From: Bidens hawaiensis
Lineage: Eukaryota; Streptophyta; Magnoliopsida; Asterales; Asteraceae
Reading direction: 5' to 3'
Assembly: GCA_021521415.1 (NCBI GenBank)
Contig: JAIQDT010000169.1
Coordinates: forward strand, 124,001 to 188,000
Length of the DNA: 64,000 bases
The position numbers were made by a program, and so were the translations under genes. The notes below the pieces were generated by a model that was not told the DNA's origin, did not search any database, and was given only the letters and a program-made list of their open reading frames with translations. This document shows, piece by piece, positions 24,295 to 34,319 of this stretch; position 1 is the stretch's first letter; each line of letters begins with the position of its first letter.

Positions 24295-25164
24295 TTAAAA
24301 TAAAATCTGCTTCCTGTATAGCACGTCATTGTCTGTCTCTGATAAATTAACCAACCACATCGGGTCGATTATCTTGATGAGCTCAGTCTGTAGTCCTCGA
24401 CCACGAACAATAACGGCCTCGCCAGTACGATTGTCATAGTACCAACGGTTGAAAGACAGATAAATATCTTGAGGCATTGTCTTCACAGGAACCCTTTTCA
24501 TTGTCTTTGGTGGCTTTACTTTCAAGATAAGTTTCTTCCAGCCGGTCCTTGGATCAATCTCATCAGTACGTTTACGTCTTGGGACCTGGGGCTTGAAGAA
24601 TTTGAAGCCATGATTAACCTCGAACAGTAAGTGTTGATGAAACCACTCAGCAGTTCGGTTACCCCCACGATTGATAAATGGACGTCCCGCGAGGGTGCGT
24701 ACATCCCAATGCGGTAGTGTTAAAACATCCATTATCCTCTCGTAATACTGGACACCCTTTTCCCATTTCACAATACATACCTTAAGGTCTGAATCATAGA
24801 GCCAGGAGACAATATCACCATGTACTTTAGAAACAGTCTTGAAGGTAGTCATCTGATTTGCCTCAATCCAAGCAGCAGCGGTATCCTTTCTTTCTTTATC
24901 TACATACCGATAAGCACTGATGATCTTACCCACTTTCTGGCGTTTGAACCATCTTTCAATGTCATCATCAGTCACTTCTTTGAGTGAAGGAACAGTTCGC
25001 TGCACAATCTTCTCCAAATCATCCTCAGTCTCTTTAATTACGTCTTCATGAAATACCGGAGCATCTTGATCAACATTTGCGTGTTGATACAAGTCCGGGT
25101 ACTCTTCAGCTGTCACATCCTCCATCTCAATCTCCTCGTTCTCATAAATAAAATCCGTATCCAT
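24295..25164 (-). CDS. Extra ORF between pol and 3' LTR, C-terminal domain (Sire-A)
   Basis: A 289-residue intact frame in the env-like position. Residues 1-60 are acidic. The body has WFKRQKVGKIISAYRYVD (about 87-104), VSWLYDSDLKVCIVKWEKG (about 129-147), HWDVRTLAGRPFINRGG (about 162-178), DPRTGWKKLILKVKPPK (about 214-230) and MWLVNLSE near the end. It is homologous to the C-terminal half of the longer Sire-C frame at 58887-59630 (VSWGFDAKKNMWWVKRK, DPRTGKTIVNVMWP). The frame stops at F-stop, but similarity to Sire-D continues past it (FQRVVRVCHV, SCxDWxTxRFK), so about 50 residues were lost to a nonsense change. I see no signal peptide, convincing membrane segment or known enzyme motif; the function is unknown. 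Start: first ATG, with an LTR-like TTCGCTAA word just upstream. Confidence 0.7.
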   Translation of the reverse strand: MDTDFIYENEEIEMEDVTAEEYPDLYQHANVDQDAPVFHEDVIKETEDDLEKIVQRTVPSLKEVTDDDIERWFKRQKVGKIISAYRYVDKERKDTAAAWIEANQMTTFKTVSKVHGDIVSWLYDSDLKVCIVKWEKGVQYYERIMDVLTLPHWDVRTLAGRPFINRGGNRTAEWFHQHLLFEVNHGFKFFKPQVPRRKRTDEIDPRTGWKKLILKVKPPKTMKRVPVKTMPQDIYLSFNRWYYDNRTGEAVIVRGRGLQTELIKIIDPMWLVNLSETDNDVLYRKQILF

Positions 25165-26916
25165 AAATAACGAATGGGAGTTTAGCGAATTAAACTCTTT
25201 TATTTAATTTTAAATTAAATTATTAAATGAATAAATTAAATTACTAAATGAATAAATTAAGGAATCAAATAATAAAAATTAAATAAATGAATTAAGTAAA
25301 TTATCGAGAAACCCTTTTATCTCGACAACCAGATACATTAAACTTGTTTCAGATTTCCGAAACTTAACTTAAAAATTTATTTAAGTATGTTGTATAAAGA
25401 AGACGAAAAAATTTTTGGTATTTTGAGAAAATTTAAAAGAATTAAAGAATGTATTTATAGAAGAATATCCGAACAATTAAAGATAAACAATCTTTTTGTG
25501 TTTTTTTTTTCAATGATTTTATCAAAAGCAGTACATATTTTTGTATTTTTGTTGAGTTTAAGCAGAGAATCATATTGACCAAATTGTCCTTCATCACAGT
25601 TTAATATTTCAGCGATATTATGACTGGCGATAAGTCGGTCACTGGTATTGTCGTCCACATAAATCTAATAACACACATTCAAGTATTTTTGTGATATGAT
25701 TAAATAGTTCAACTAAAGCACAGAATATCAGAAATTATCAACCTATAATCTCGGTTCAAGCGTAATTTGATTTTTGCCAAATCACCCCAACTTGACTTAA
25801 ACCATTATATTGTTGACCAAAACTTTTGATACCAATTTAGAAATTTTGAGCAATGCATCAAGTTTCCTTTACTGTGAGTGAGTATGCACGAGTCCATCTG
25901 TCGGCTTACATACATTGTATCCCCTGGGGTCCGTTTCTTAATGGTATTAAGACGCATGCAAGGGAGGAACAATTGTATGACTAACAGCGGATTTTGATCA
26001 AGTCAGTAATTTAAATTGTACGAAGTACAGCGGTGATCAAGTTAATGACTTTGGGTTTGCTCTAGAAAGCGAGTGAAATATTCATGCATATGAATACCCA
26101 GATGGTTAAGCCGCATAAAGACTCACAGTGCCCAGAATCTTAACGCTTGTTATTTGCTTTATTTGATTTTTGGGTGATCAACAAATATAAGGCTTGAGTA
26201 TGACTGGTTATTACATTTCTGTCATCCTCACCAAGACTTTTGCTAGAGACTAACACCCCTTTCAATTTGGCATTTCTTTATGTTTATATCACATACTTTA
26301 CTCTACTGGGTTGTTTTAAGACCGACCAATGCACCAATGCAATTAAGCACGCAGTCTTTTAAGCTTACTTTTTACTGAATTTGGGGTCAAGATAATCAAT
26401 GTACTATCATGTTCCCTTTTTGCTTCAAAAACTCAAAATTTTGAGGAGCATAAAAAAAATAAAGAAAAGATAAATTTAATCGCCCCAGTTAACTTAAGGG
26501 TATAAATAAATGGCTAACCAACAATTCACGAGTGAATCATAGGACCAAGACATGCAAGCATGCTTCATAAACTAAAATAACCGACGTAATTTTCAGCGAG
26601 AAAATAATCTAAAATCTTTTTGGTTTTTCGTATTTTTCTGTACAAAATATAAATCACATTTTTTTTGGTTTTTCAAAATTTTAAAATGTTTTTGATTTTT
26701 CTAAATTTTAAAGGAAAAACATTAAAGAACAGATAGGAAAAAAAAAATTAAAGAACAGATATCACAATATTTTGAATTTTGAAATTTTTTATTGTTTTTG
26801 GATTTTATCTATACAAGCTAAAAACACATTCTTTTTGTATTTTCTAGAATTTTCACCCCCTAAAACCTAAAAACATAAAAAAATAAGACTAAATCTATAA
26901 AGAAATTAAAAGATAA
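25165..26916 (-). other. Sire-A spacer between RNase H and extra ORF
   Basis: About 1.75 kb, AT-rich, with no frame that has a recognisable domain. It contains one copy of the double-hairpin module (26470-26600) and, next to the extra ORF start, GAATTCGCTAA-like words matching the LTR palindromes (25168-25195, TAACGAATGGGAGTTTAGCG on the plus strand). Other blocks (AAATCACCCCAACTTGACTT near 25781) recur in the Sire-B spacer. Confidence 0.6.
26470..26600 (-). ncRNA. Double-hairpin module, single copy (Sire-A)
   Basis: On the plus strand it runs CGCCCCAGTTAA, GGCTAACC, hairpin ATTCAC/GTGAAT, GGACC, hairpin CATGC/GCATG, then ACCGACGTAATTTTCAGCGAG. The order of blocks matches the tandem modules in Sire-B and Sire-C while the stem sequences differ. 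It lies about 320 nt after the pol stop. The RNA structure is inferred, not tested. Confidence 0.6.
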
Positions 26917-28875
26917 TTATCCTAATTTTAGGATCTCAGCAAGGGTCTTCAATCCATTTAAACCAAGCAAAAAAGTAAAACGTGTTTTATCAAACGCTTT
27001 GGTAAATAGATCGGCTTTTTGAAAATCTGTGTGTACTTTCTCAAGATCAATTAATTTCTTTTCATAACAATCCCGTATAAAATGATAACGAATCTCGATA
27101 TGTTTCGTTTTAGAATGTTGTACGGGATTCTTGGTGATACTAATAGCAGCAGAATTATCAATCAAGATGGGAGTAGTAAGAAACTTCAAACCGTAGTCGC
27201 GAAGATGTTGTTGTATCCACAGAACCTGGGAACAGCAACTCGAGGCTGCAACATATTCAGCTTCGGCGGTTGAAGTAGAGACCGTTGTCTGCTTCTTACA
27301 CTGCCAGGAAACATGCCGGTTTCCTAAGAATTGACATCCTGCAGTCGTTGATTTGAAGTTGATCTTGCATCCTCCATAATCTGAGTCTGAGTAGGCGGTA
27401 AAATCGAAAGTATTATCTTTGGGGTACCATAACCCGATGTCAGGATTTCCCCGTAGATATTGCAAAATACGCTTGACCGCTGCCAGGTGAGTCACTCGGG
27501 GACTAGCTTGGTACCTAGCACACACACAAACAACAAACATTATGTCGGGTCGAGAAGAAGTTAAATACATTAGAGAACCAATCATAGCACGATAAAGGGT
27601 CGGATCAATGGTATCCTCCAATTCATCCGGTGATAAATTGTGACCCACTGGAAGAGGAGTTGAAGGGATTTTTCCGGCAGTTATCTTGAATCGGCTCAAG
27701 ACGTCGTTCACATATTTAGTCTGATGAATGAAGATTCCCTTATCAGACTGATGAACCTGCAGCCCTAAAAAGAAGTTCATCTCTCCCATCGAGCTCATTT
27801 CGAACTTGGTTTGCATGGACTTCTCGAACTCCTTACATAAAGTGTCGTTTGTAGACCCAAAAATAATATCATCAACATAAATCTGGACTAGAAGAAGATC
27901 ATCACCAACAGTTTTATGAAATAAAGTGCAGTCAACAGTTCCTCTTTTGAATCCATTATCAGTCAGATGGTCGGCGAGTGTACCATACCAAGCTCTCGGG
28001 GCTTGATGTAGACCATACAGGGCCTTGTTTAAATGGTAAACACGGTCTGGATAATCAGGATCTTCAAAACCAGGTGGTTGTTGAACAAACACTTCCTCAT
28101 GTAGTTCACCATTGAGAAAAGAACTTTTAACATCCATTTGATAGACCTTGATATTCTTGTAAGCAGCATAAGCCAGGAAGATTCGAATCGACTCTAATCT
28201 TACAACTGGAGCATATACCTCAGTATAATCAATACCCTCTTGCTGATGAAAACCTTGCACCACTAGACGTGCTTTGTTTCTGACAATCACCCCTCGATCG
28301 TCCTTTTTACATTTAAATACCGACTTAGTAGGAATAGCTTTCTTGACTCTAGCAGGCTTGTCTATTAAATCCCAAACACCCAATCGTGCAAATTGCTGTA
28401 ATTCCTCTTGCATAGCTTCTACCCAAAAAGGATCATCAAGTGCCTTACGAGCTGTCGTTGGCTCAACTTGAGATAGAAAGCAATTAAATTTAGCAATATT
28501 TATAATTCCCGAAGAGTGTAAATTAGTGTAAGCACACAATACATTATTGTCGCTTGACGAAGCAACTTGATGACGTGTACGAACGCCCACATCAAGTTCT
28601 CCAATGATATTGTCCTGTGGATGATATCCATGAATCCGAAGAGTAGGATTTTCAGGAACAACAACATTATCAAATAAATTAGTGTAATGTTCACCCAATT
28701 CGAGAGATGAATCATTATCACTATCAAGATCAATAACTTGAATCTCAGCTTGATCATCATCGGAAAAAGTATAAGCACTGTCAATAACAACTGGAGGAAC
28801 AACCTGGGAGTCTTCAGTTGGAGCATCTGGTTGAACTTCAACTGCATTTGAACTTGAAGAGCTTGGAATGTTCAA
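26917..28875 (-). CDS. Sire-A reverse transcriptase and RNase H
   Basis: A 652-residue intact frame, in frame with the integrase upstream and separated from it by one stop (TAA near 28888). Residues 1-130 are an acidic linker. RT follows: [69 protein letters not shown], the catalytic YVDD in QIYVDDIIFGST, and MSSMGEMNFFLGLQVHQ (Sirevirus-like). RNase H has the acidic residues in YSDSDYGG, STAEAEYVA and IDNSAA, then KTKHIEIRYHFIRD. It ends GLKTLAEILKLG. It would copy element RNA into DNA in the virus-like particle. All visible catalytic residues are present. Confidence 0.93.
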   Translation of the reverse strand: MNIPSSSSSNAVEVQPDAPTEDSQVVPPVVIDSAYTFSDDDQAEIQVIDLDSDNDSSLELGEHYTNLFDNVVVPENPTLRIHGYHPQDNIIGELDVGVRTRHQVASSSDNNVLCAYTNLHSSGIINIAKFNCFLSQVEPTTARKALDDPFWVEAMQEELQQFARLGVWDLIDKPARVKKAIPTKSVFKCKKDDRGVIVRNKARLVVQGFHQQEGIDYTEVYAPVVRLESIRIFLAYAAYKNIKVYQMDVKSSFLNGELHEEVFVQQPPGFEDPDYPDRVYHLNKALYGLHQAPRAWYGTLADHLTDNGFKRGTVDCTLFHKTVGDDLLLVQIYVDDIIFGSTNDTLCKEFEKSMQTKFEMSSMGEMNFFLGLQVHQSDKGIFIHQTKYVNDVLSRFKITAGKIPSTPLPVGHNLSPDELEDTIDPTLYRAMIGSLMYLTSSRPDIMFVVCVCARYQASPRVTHLAAVKRILQYLRGNPDIGLWYPKDNTFDFTAYSDSDYGGCKINFKSTTAGCQFLGNRHVSWQCKKQTTVSTSTAEAEYVAASSCCSQVLWIQQHLRDYGLKFLTTPILIDNSAAISITKNPVQHSKTKHIEIRYHFIRDCYEKKLIDLEKVHTDFQKADLFTKAFDKTRFTFLLGLNGLKTLAEILKLG

Positions 28876-28887
28876 ATGTTCTTCAAA

Positions 28888-29592
28888 TTATGCTCTAACC
28901 AGATCTTCATCGATGTGTTCAGCCGAAGGAGTAAAAGAATTAAATAAACTATCGTAGTCAAACATCCAGTCTGGACCTTTCCCTTGAGGAGGAGTTGTGT
29001 ACTTTTGACAGTCCACATAGTACCATTCTTCAACACAGCCAGATGTAAAATTAAATACTCTTTTCTTTGGAGACGCATATCCCAAGAAATATCCTTCGAT
29101 AGCCTTTTCATCAAATTTACCTGATTCCTTCTTCAACATTGTACACAGACACCCAAATGGTTCTAGGTACTTTAAATTAGGTTTTCTGTTATTTAATATT
29201 TCATAGCTTGTCTTCTTGAGTCGTTTGACTGTTAGAACCCGATTAAGTGTATAACAAGCTGTGTTCACTGCTTCATTCCAAAATTGAATAGGAAGCTTTG
29301 AATCAGCAAGCATTGTACGTGCAGCTTCAATCAGAGTTCTATTTCTCCTTTCAGCAACACCGTTTTGTTGTGGTACATAAGGTGCACTATATTCTCGGTG
29401 AATTCCCTTTTTAATACAAAAGAAATCCAAAATAGTGTTTTTGAATTCAGTACCATTATCACTTCGGATTCTCCTCACCTTTTGTTTGTACAATGATTCT
29501 ATCTTAGTAATAAGGTTTTGTACCAAAACAGGTGTTCGATCTTTTGAACTCATAAATAACACCCATGAATATCTTGAATAATCATCTGTCAC
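28888..29592 (-). CDS. Sire-A integrase core
   Basis: A 234-residue segment of the copia integrase. The first catalytic Asp lies in MTDDYSRYSWVLF at the N-terminus, the second in RSDNGTEFKN (about residue 40-50) and the Glu in NGVAERRNRTLIEAARTML (about 76-95). The C-terminal part has the GKFDEKAIEGYFLGYAS stretch common in copia integrases. It is bounded by two in-frame stops: a TAG just upstream (after RASISGD) and a TAA before RT. Both lie in the pol frame, so one pol ORF has been cut into three by single base changes. The enzyme would insert cDNA into the genome. Confidence 0.9.
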   Translation of the reverse strand: MTDDYSRYSWVLFMSSKDRTPVLVQNLITKIESLYKQKVRRIRSDNGTEFKNTILDFFCIKKGIHREYSAPYVPQQNGVAERRNRTLIEAARTMLADSKLPIQFWNEAVNTACYTLNRVLTVKRLKKTSYEILNNRKPNLKYLEPFGCLCTMLKKESGKFDEKAIEGYFLGYASPKKRVFNFTSGCVEEWYYVDCQKYTTPPQGKGPDWMFDYDSLFNSFTPSAEHIDEDLVRA

Positions 29593-29604
29593 TACCAGAC
29601 AATA

Positions 29605-30252
29605 CTAGTCTCCAGATATACTCGCACGATTCACTGGACCAAACAAATCCATATGAAGTCGTTCAAGAGGAGTATTAATGGAATTCAATAACTTAGAAGG
29701 ATGTGTCTTCTTCTTCTGCTTGCCTTTTTTGCATGCAACACAGTGATCAGATAACTTAAAGTTCTTTAACGAAACACCCTCAACTAAATTATTTGCCATT
29801 AAATAATTCATCTTTCTAACATGAATGTGACCCATTCTTCGATGCCATAGAATCGAGTCTTTCTCAGTTGCTTTCGAGACAAAACATGTTTCGATCGATG
29901 TTGATATCTTAGAACTCATGTTTAAGACATAAATATCATTTGATCGTGGTGATCGCATGACAACCATGTCCTCGGGAATAATAAAACCCGGTTTCAAGAT
30001 AAGACACTCTTTGTCAGTAAATATTGTAGTGTACTTTTTATCACAAATCTGCGATACACTCAATAAGTTATGATCAACCTTGTCACAATAATTTACTTTT
30101 TCAAATGTAATATGACCATTTGAAACTTCACCCTCTTGTGTGATCATGCCCCCAGAATTCCCAGCAAACGCTACATAACCCCCTTGAATATTTCTTACGT
30201 TGGTTAATAGGTCGAGATTTCCGGTGATATGACGAGAACATCCGCTATCCAT
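29605..30252 (-). CDS. Sire-A protease and GAG-pre-integrase domain
   Basis: The frame begins with MDSGCSRHITGN, where DSG is the catalytic triad of the copia aspartic protease (upstream codons read GENWIMDSG, so the true frame probably starts earlier). Residues 60-75 read NLLSVSQICDKKY. The GAG-pre-integrase zinc-binding region has ILWHRRMGHIHVRK, then HCVACKKGKQKKKTHPSK, followed by LHMDLFGPV. The frame ends at a TAG where the family reads D-x-YCLVVTDD, so it continues in frame into the integrase. It would cleave Gag-Pol. Confidence 0.88.
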   Translation of the reverse strand: MDSGCSRHITGNLDLLTNVRNIQGGYVAFAGNSGGMITQEGEVSNGHITFEKVNYCDKVDHNLLSVSQICDKKYTTIFTDKECLILKPGFIIPEDMVVMRSPRSNDIYVLNMSSKISTSIETCFVSKATEKDSILWHRRMGHIHVRKMNYLMANNLVEGVSLKNFKLSDHCVACKKGKQKKKTHPSKLLNSINTPLERLHMDLFGPVNRASISGD

Positions 30253-30308
30253 GATCCAGTTTTCACCAGAAATGGTCTTGGATGGACCCTACACATAAAC
30301 AAAAGTGA

Positions 30309-31664
30309 TTAGTTCAAAAAGGCAGCCCAGGCCTCAGTCTTGGGCACCTTTTGGTTTTCTCTTTGATCATTAACTTTAACAGTTTTCAATTGTTGTTCAG
30401 CCACTTGTGAATAAGTTACTGGCTTCTTAGACTTTCGTCTTAAGTATGCTTCCTGAACAATGTTTGAATTCCTGTTTTGACATATAGGTTCAGTTGGAAT
30501 GAATTTTGGTTTCACTTGACCGTGTGTCTCATTGATATGAAACACCTTCCGAGGATTCACATCAGAGAATAAAATAAATGTATCATCAGCATATGACACA
30601 GGTCGTTTCAGAATCTCCTTAACCACTGGAATTGGCTTAGATTTGTCCTTGATAAAAGGATGAAGATTTTGAAAGTTTTGCTGATTACAATTTCTCACAA
30701 CATGACCTTGTTGACCGCATAAAAAACACGTTCGCATGTCCACATGATAATGTTTAGAAGAAATTGGAATAGATGATTGATGATGACTCACATTTTTAGT
30801 CATGCAGTTAGCAAACTCATCAGTCAATTCAGCTTTCTTCTTTAAATAGAAATCTAAATTAGAACAGTTTGAAAAGCCTTTTAGTGTATCTGTTCCAGTT
30901 GACTTAACAAAGTTAATCTTCTTAGCTTGTTTTAAAAATTGTTTTGCCTTAGTCAATGGATCAGAATGAACTGATATTTTCGCTTGAGCATACACACGTT
31001 CAATTTCACGAACCTTGGAAGTTTCATTGTAAACCACACTCTCAATTAGCTCAGGCTTAATGATACTAATTGGAATATCTTTTTCAGTGAACATTGTGTC
31101 CATTCCCTTTAACTTAAAAACTCTAGCAGCAGATGGCTTAGAACTAGAAGGATTAATGAAACGCATTAAATCCTCATCAGAAATTTTCGGTTTAACTGAC
31201 TTCTTTGCCTTCATAGAGTTCACTTTCTTTGAATTTTCCTTTTTCTCTTGAGGTTTGTGTGAACCATACACCGCTTCCTCAAATTCGTGAGGTTCGCACA
31301 GAATATGATTAGAACTAGGAATGTTCTTATTCTTGTGTATAATCTCTGGTTCAAACACATCCTCGATAATAACCTCGTCATTGTGTTCAACAAACACCGT
31401 TTTGCTTTGGACATGAGATTTTTGAGGAACAGATTGGGTTTTAACATCTTTAGATTTAACAGATTCAACATTTTTTGAAATTACCTCTTCTTCCTTTCTA
31501 GCAAAAGGATTCATTTTATAGTCATTGTGAAATGGTGGAGGAATTTCTACAAAACCTATACCCTTTTTAGAGTCCTTTTGTTTCCCAGAAACTTCAATAA
31601 TTTCATTTAACAAAAATGAAGAATTTTGAAATTTTATAGATCCCGTACAATAACCAACAGTCAA
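30309..31664 (-). CDS. Sire-A gag, C-terminal part fused to LTR
   Basis: A 451-residue frame whose first codons lie in the LTR (MTVGYCTGS derives from the LTR end). The rest is the C-terminal portion of a Sirevirus gag: a lysine-rich body, IGFVEIPPPFHNDYKMNPF, a CCHC zinc knuckle CFLCGQQGHVVRNC (about 30692-30733), VFHINETHGQVKPKFIP, and the end PKTEAWAAFLN before a stop. The N-terminal capsid half, leader and primer-binding site are missing because the LTR is joined directly to gag. The protease frame starts 56 nt further on in another frame. Gag would package element RNA; this version lacks most of the capsid region. Confidence 0.82.
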   Translation of the reverse strand: MTVGYCTGSIKFQNSSFLLNEIIEVSGKQKDSKKGIGFVEIPPPFHNDYKMNPFARKEEEVISKNVESVKSKDVKTQSVPQKSHVQSKTVFVEHNDEVIIEDVFEPEIIHKNKNIPSSNHILCEPHEFEEAVYGSHKPQEKKENSKKVNSMKAKKSVKPKISDEDLMRFINPSSSKPSAARVFKLKGMDTMFTEKDIPISIIKPELIESVVYNETSKVREIERVYAQAKISVHSDPLTKAKQFLKQAKKINFVKSTGTDTLKGFSNCSNLDFYLKKKAELTDEFANCMTKNVSHHQSSIPISSKHYHVDMRTCFLCGQQGHVVRNCNQQNFQNLHPFIKDKSKPIPVVKEILKRPVSYADDTFILFSDVNPRKVFHINETHGQVKPKFIPTEPICQNRNSNIVQEAYLRRKSKKPVTYSQVAEQQLKTVKVNDQRENQKVPKTEAWAAFLN

Positions 31665-32202
31665 TACCGATTAACACAGATCTCAGATCTGTCAGTTATA
31701 ATATTATAGATCTATCTCATAATCAATACCACTTGATTCGGTGTTCTACGTATGTGTATATATTATCAATAAGTTTAACGTGAAGCTTGAGAGAGTGAGA
31801 AAATACTTTAAACTTTTCTGAATAATATTAATTCTCTCAAAACTTCGACTCATTACAAGTGAACAGTTGTTCACTATATATAGAAGACGATCTGATTCGC
31901 TAACATCCCCTAGCGAACCAGCATCCCCTTCGTTAAATAAGTTATCTTAACGAACCACCCCCTGATTCGTTAACATCCCCTAACGAATCAGGAGGGAATA
32001 CATTATAATGTCTTAGTTCGCTAACATCCCTAGCGAACTAGACTCAATCTTAATGAACTAGTCTTAGTTCGCTAACATTCCTAGCGAACTAGACATAACT
32101 TTAACGAATTAGATAAATATAAACATTAAATATTACATTTAAATATCAAATAAACATTAATGATAAATACAAAGACTCTAGACGCAAAACCGTGCACTAA
32201 CA
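31639..32202 (-). repeat. Sire-A 5' LTR, missing its last 5 bases
   Basis: It matches the 3' LTR over 564 bp with six substitutions and a 6-bp indel (near GTACAATAACC). It lacks the terminal TGTTT (plus strand) present in the other LTR. The lost bases coincide with the deletion that removed the PBS and gag start. Confidence 0.9.
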
Positions 32203-33094
32203 CAATTGAATTACACAACAACCGAGAAAGAGTTACTAGCAGTAGTATATTCCCTAGATAAATTCAGGCTTTATATTTGGGGTAGTAAAGTAATTATTTA
32301 TTCTGACCATCTGCAGTTAGGTACCTTATGGACAAACATGATGCAAAACCGAGGCTCATAAAATGGGTTTTGTTTGCAGGAATTTGATCTAAAGATTGGG
32401 GACAAGAAAGGAAGTGAAAATGTGGTTGCAGATCATTTGTCCCGAATTATGGTGGAATATGGAGAAAAGGACGGGCCCATTAACGAGTCTTTCCCGGATG
32501 AACACATTTTGGCAGTCTCACAAAATCCCTGGTTTGCTCATATTGTTAATTTCAAAGTTTCAGTTGATATACAGGAGCATTGGCCAAGGAGAAAGAAGAA
32601 GCATTTGATGTCACAAGCCAAACAGTACATTTGGGATGACCCGGGCCTGTTTAAATTTGGTGCAGATCAGATGATCATACGATGCATATCCGAGGAGGAT
32701 GTTAGATCGGTGTTGGAGCATGTGCATTCGTTTGCATGTGGGGGTCTCTTTAGTGGCCAGAAAACTACTAGAAAAGGCCTTACGACTGCCTTCTTTTGTC
32801 CATCATTGTTTAAGGATGCTCACGAGTTCGCGACACACTGTTTAAAGTGTCAACAACTCGGGAGCATTTCTAAGAGGGATGAGATGCCCTTGAACCCAAT
32901 CCTAGTAGTTGAATCTTTTGATGTTTGGGGGATCGATTTCATGGGTCCATTCCCGAATTCACAAGGTAATTTATGTATCCTAGTGGCCGTCGACTATGTT
33001 TCTAAATGGGTTGAGGCGATAGCCACTATAACGAATGATCACATAGTCATTTGCAATTTTGTGCAAAGTAATATATTATCTATATTTGGAGTCC
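32203..33094 (+). pseudogene. Athila pol, 3' part: RNase H end and integrase N-terminus
   Basis: It continues the frame broken at 23572: LNYTTTEKELLAVVYSLDKF (32208-32267), a short damaged stretch, then from 32374 a clean 240-codon run with [14 protein letters not shown], the integrase zinc-finger region ([22 protein letters not shown]) and the start of the catalytic core ([24 protein letters not shown]). The core breaks at IFGVP (about 33093), where a CACTA end begins, before the second catalytic Asp. The rest of the integrase is not found in the window. Confidence 0.85.
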
Positions 33095-34060
33095 CACTAC
33101 GTGAAAATTGACCTTTGGTCACATGAAAAAAGTGTGGTCGTAGGCCTTTAGCCACACACATTTGGTTCAGTTCATATGTGACCAAAGGTCGCAACACTGT
33201 GGGTATGATATGGCCACACACAATTTTTAGTGGCCTTATGTGGTTATAAGTGTGGCTAAGCATTAGTTTTTGGCCATCAATAAGCCTCTCCAATAAGTGT
33301 GGCTAATCGGTAGAAAATGGCCACATGATTATTTACTATGAGTGACCATTGCACGTATAGAGCCACATGAATTAATGTTTCAGCCACATGAATTTTATAA
33401 TAATGTGGCCAATAGGGTTGTGTTAAGCGTGCATTGTGACCTATACCGTATGGATATAGCAAAGCAATGGCCACTTAAATTTGATAATAGTGTGGCTAAT
33501 TATATTATATAGAACTGGATATTACATTAAAGTGGCTAAAAATGTTTACTTGTCACTCAAACACTCCTTTGTAGATTATAGTGTGGCTATTGTCTTACCG
33601 TTTGTCACACATAATGCTTTTCGTAATTTAAAGTGTGCCTATTGTCAAACTTTTCGTCACACATAGTGAGGTATTGTGTGGCTATCATATCATATAGACA
33701 CTGGAGGTTATTGTCAATGTGGCTAAAAATGTGAACTTGCCAGTAAAACACTCTTTTGTAGTTTGTGGTGTGGACATTGTCTTACCGTTTGACACACATA
33801 ATGTTTTTCCTAATTTAAAGTGTGGCTATTGTCAAACTTTTCGTCACACATAGTGATGTATTGTGTGGCCAATCATATCATATAGACACTGGAGGTTATT
33901 GTCAATGTGGCTAAAAATCTGAACTTGCCACTCAAACACTCTTTTGTAGTTTGTGGTGTGGCCATTGTCTTACCGTTTGTCACACATAATGCTTTTGTAA
34001 TGTAAAGTGTGGCTATTATCATACTTTTGGTCACACATAGTGATTTTTCCATAAGTTTAA
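33095..34060 (-). mobile_element. CACTA (En/Spm) transposon end with subterminal repeats
   Basis: It starts CACTACGTGAAAATTG exactly where the Athila integrase frame is broken (flank GTCC). The next 960 bp are packed with GTGTGGC(T/C)A and its reverse complement, as expected of CACTA subterminal repeats that bind transposase. Three near-identical tandem units of about 187 bp are present (blocks at 33515, 33701 and 33889 sharing CTGGAGGTTATTGTCAATG or a relative). The other terminus is not found, so the element is partial or extends under later rearrangements. Confidence 0.7.
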
Positions 34061-34145
34061 CAAACCCAATAACATAAATTTAAAACAAGTTTACATTAAC
34101 AAACCTTCACTAATAAGTTAAAATTCAAAATATCTGAAACTACTA

Positions 34146-34316
34146 CTAATTACTACCGACCTCAAACTTTCTCATAAACTCATCAAATTGTTTTTTCCTC
34201 CTTTCTTCATTTTCGTTAAGTTCTTTTTCCATTTATTCCATTCATTGCACTCGTTCTTCCAACTCGTTTCTTGACTTCCTTTCATCTTTTTCCATTTCGG
34301 CTCTAACCTTTTGAAC
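34146..34316 (-). pseudogene. Terminal exon of a CACTA-associated coiled-coil ORF
   Basis: On the minus strand an acceptor-like TTTTAG precedes VQKVRAEMEKDERKSRNEL, two stops, then NENEERRKKQFDEFMRKFEV and a terminal stop at 34146. The charged, heptad-like pattern resembles the C-terminal coiled coil of plant Ptta/En/Spm-type transposase proteins as I recall them. It lies next to CACTA subterminal repeats, which supports that reading. It is non-functional. Confidence 0.45.
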
Positions 34317-34319
34317 CTA

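Larger units (their letters stand above)
23578..32202 (-). mobile_element. Sire-A: Ty1/copia Sirevirus-type retrotransposon
   Basis: An 8625-bp element on the minus strand with LTRs at both ends, TG..CA termini and a perfect 5-bp duplication (CAATT). Order in element sense: 5' LTR, part of gag, protease, integrase, RT, RNase H, a 1.75-kb spacer, an extra ORF, PPT, 3' LTR. The RT carries MSSMGEMNFFLGLQVHQ, a Sirevirus-like signature. LTRs differ by six substitutions over 564 aligned bases plus one 6-bp indel, so the insertion is recent. The PBS and gag start are deleted, so it cannot prime its own reverse transcription. Pol has two in-frame stops. Confidence 0.9.

Noticed and set aside
24153..25164. 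Extra ORF as a virus-like envelope gene
   Set aside because: Position fits, but I see no signal peptide, membrane helix or fusion-peptide-like stretch, so I keep it as a protein of unknown function.
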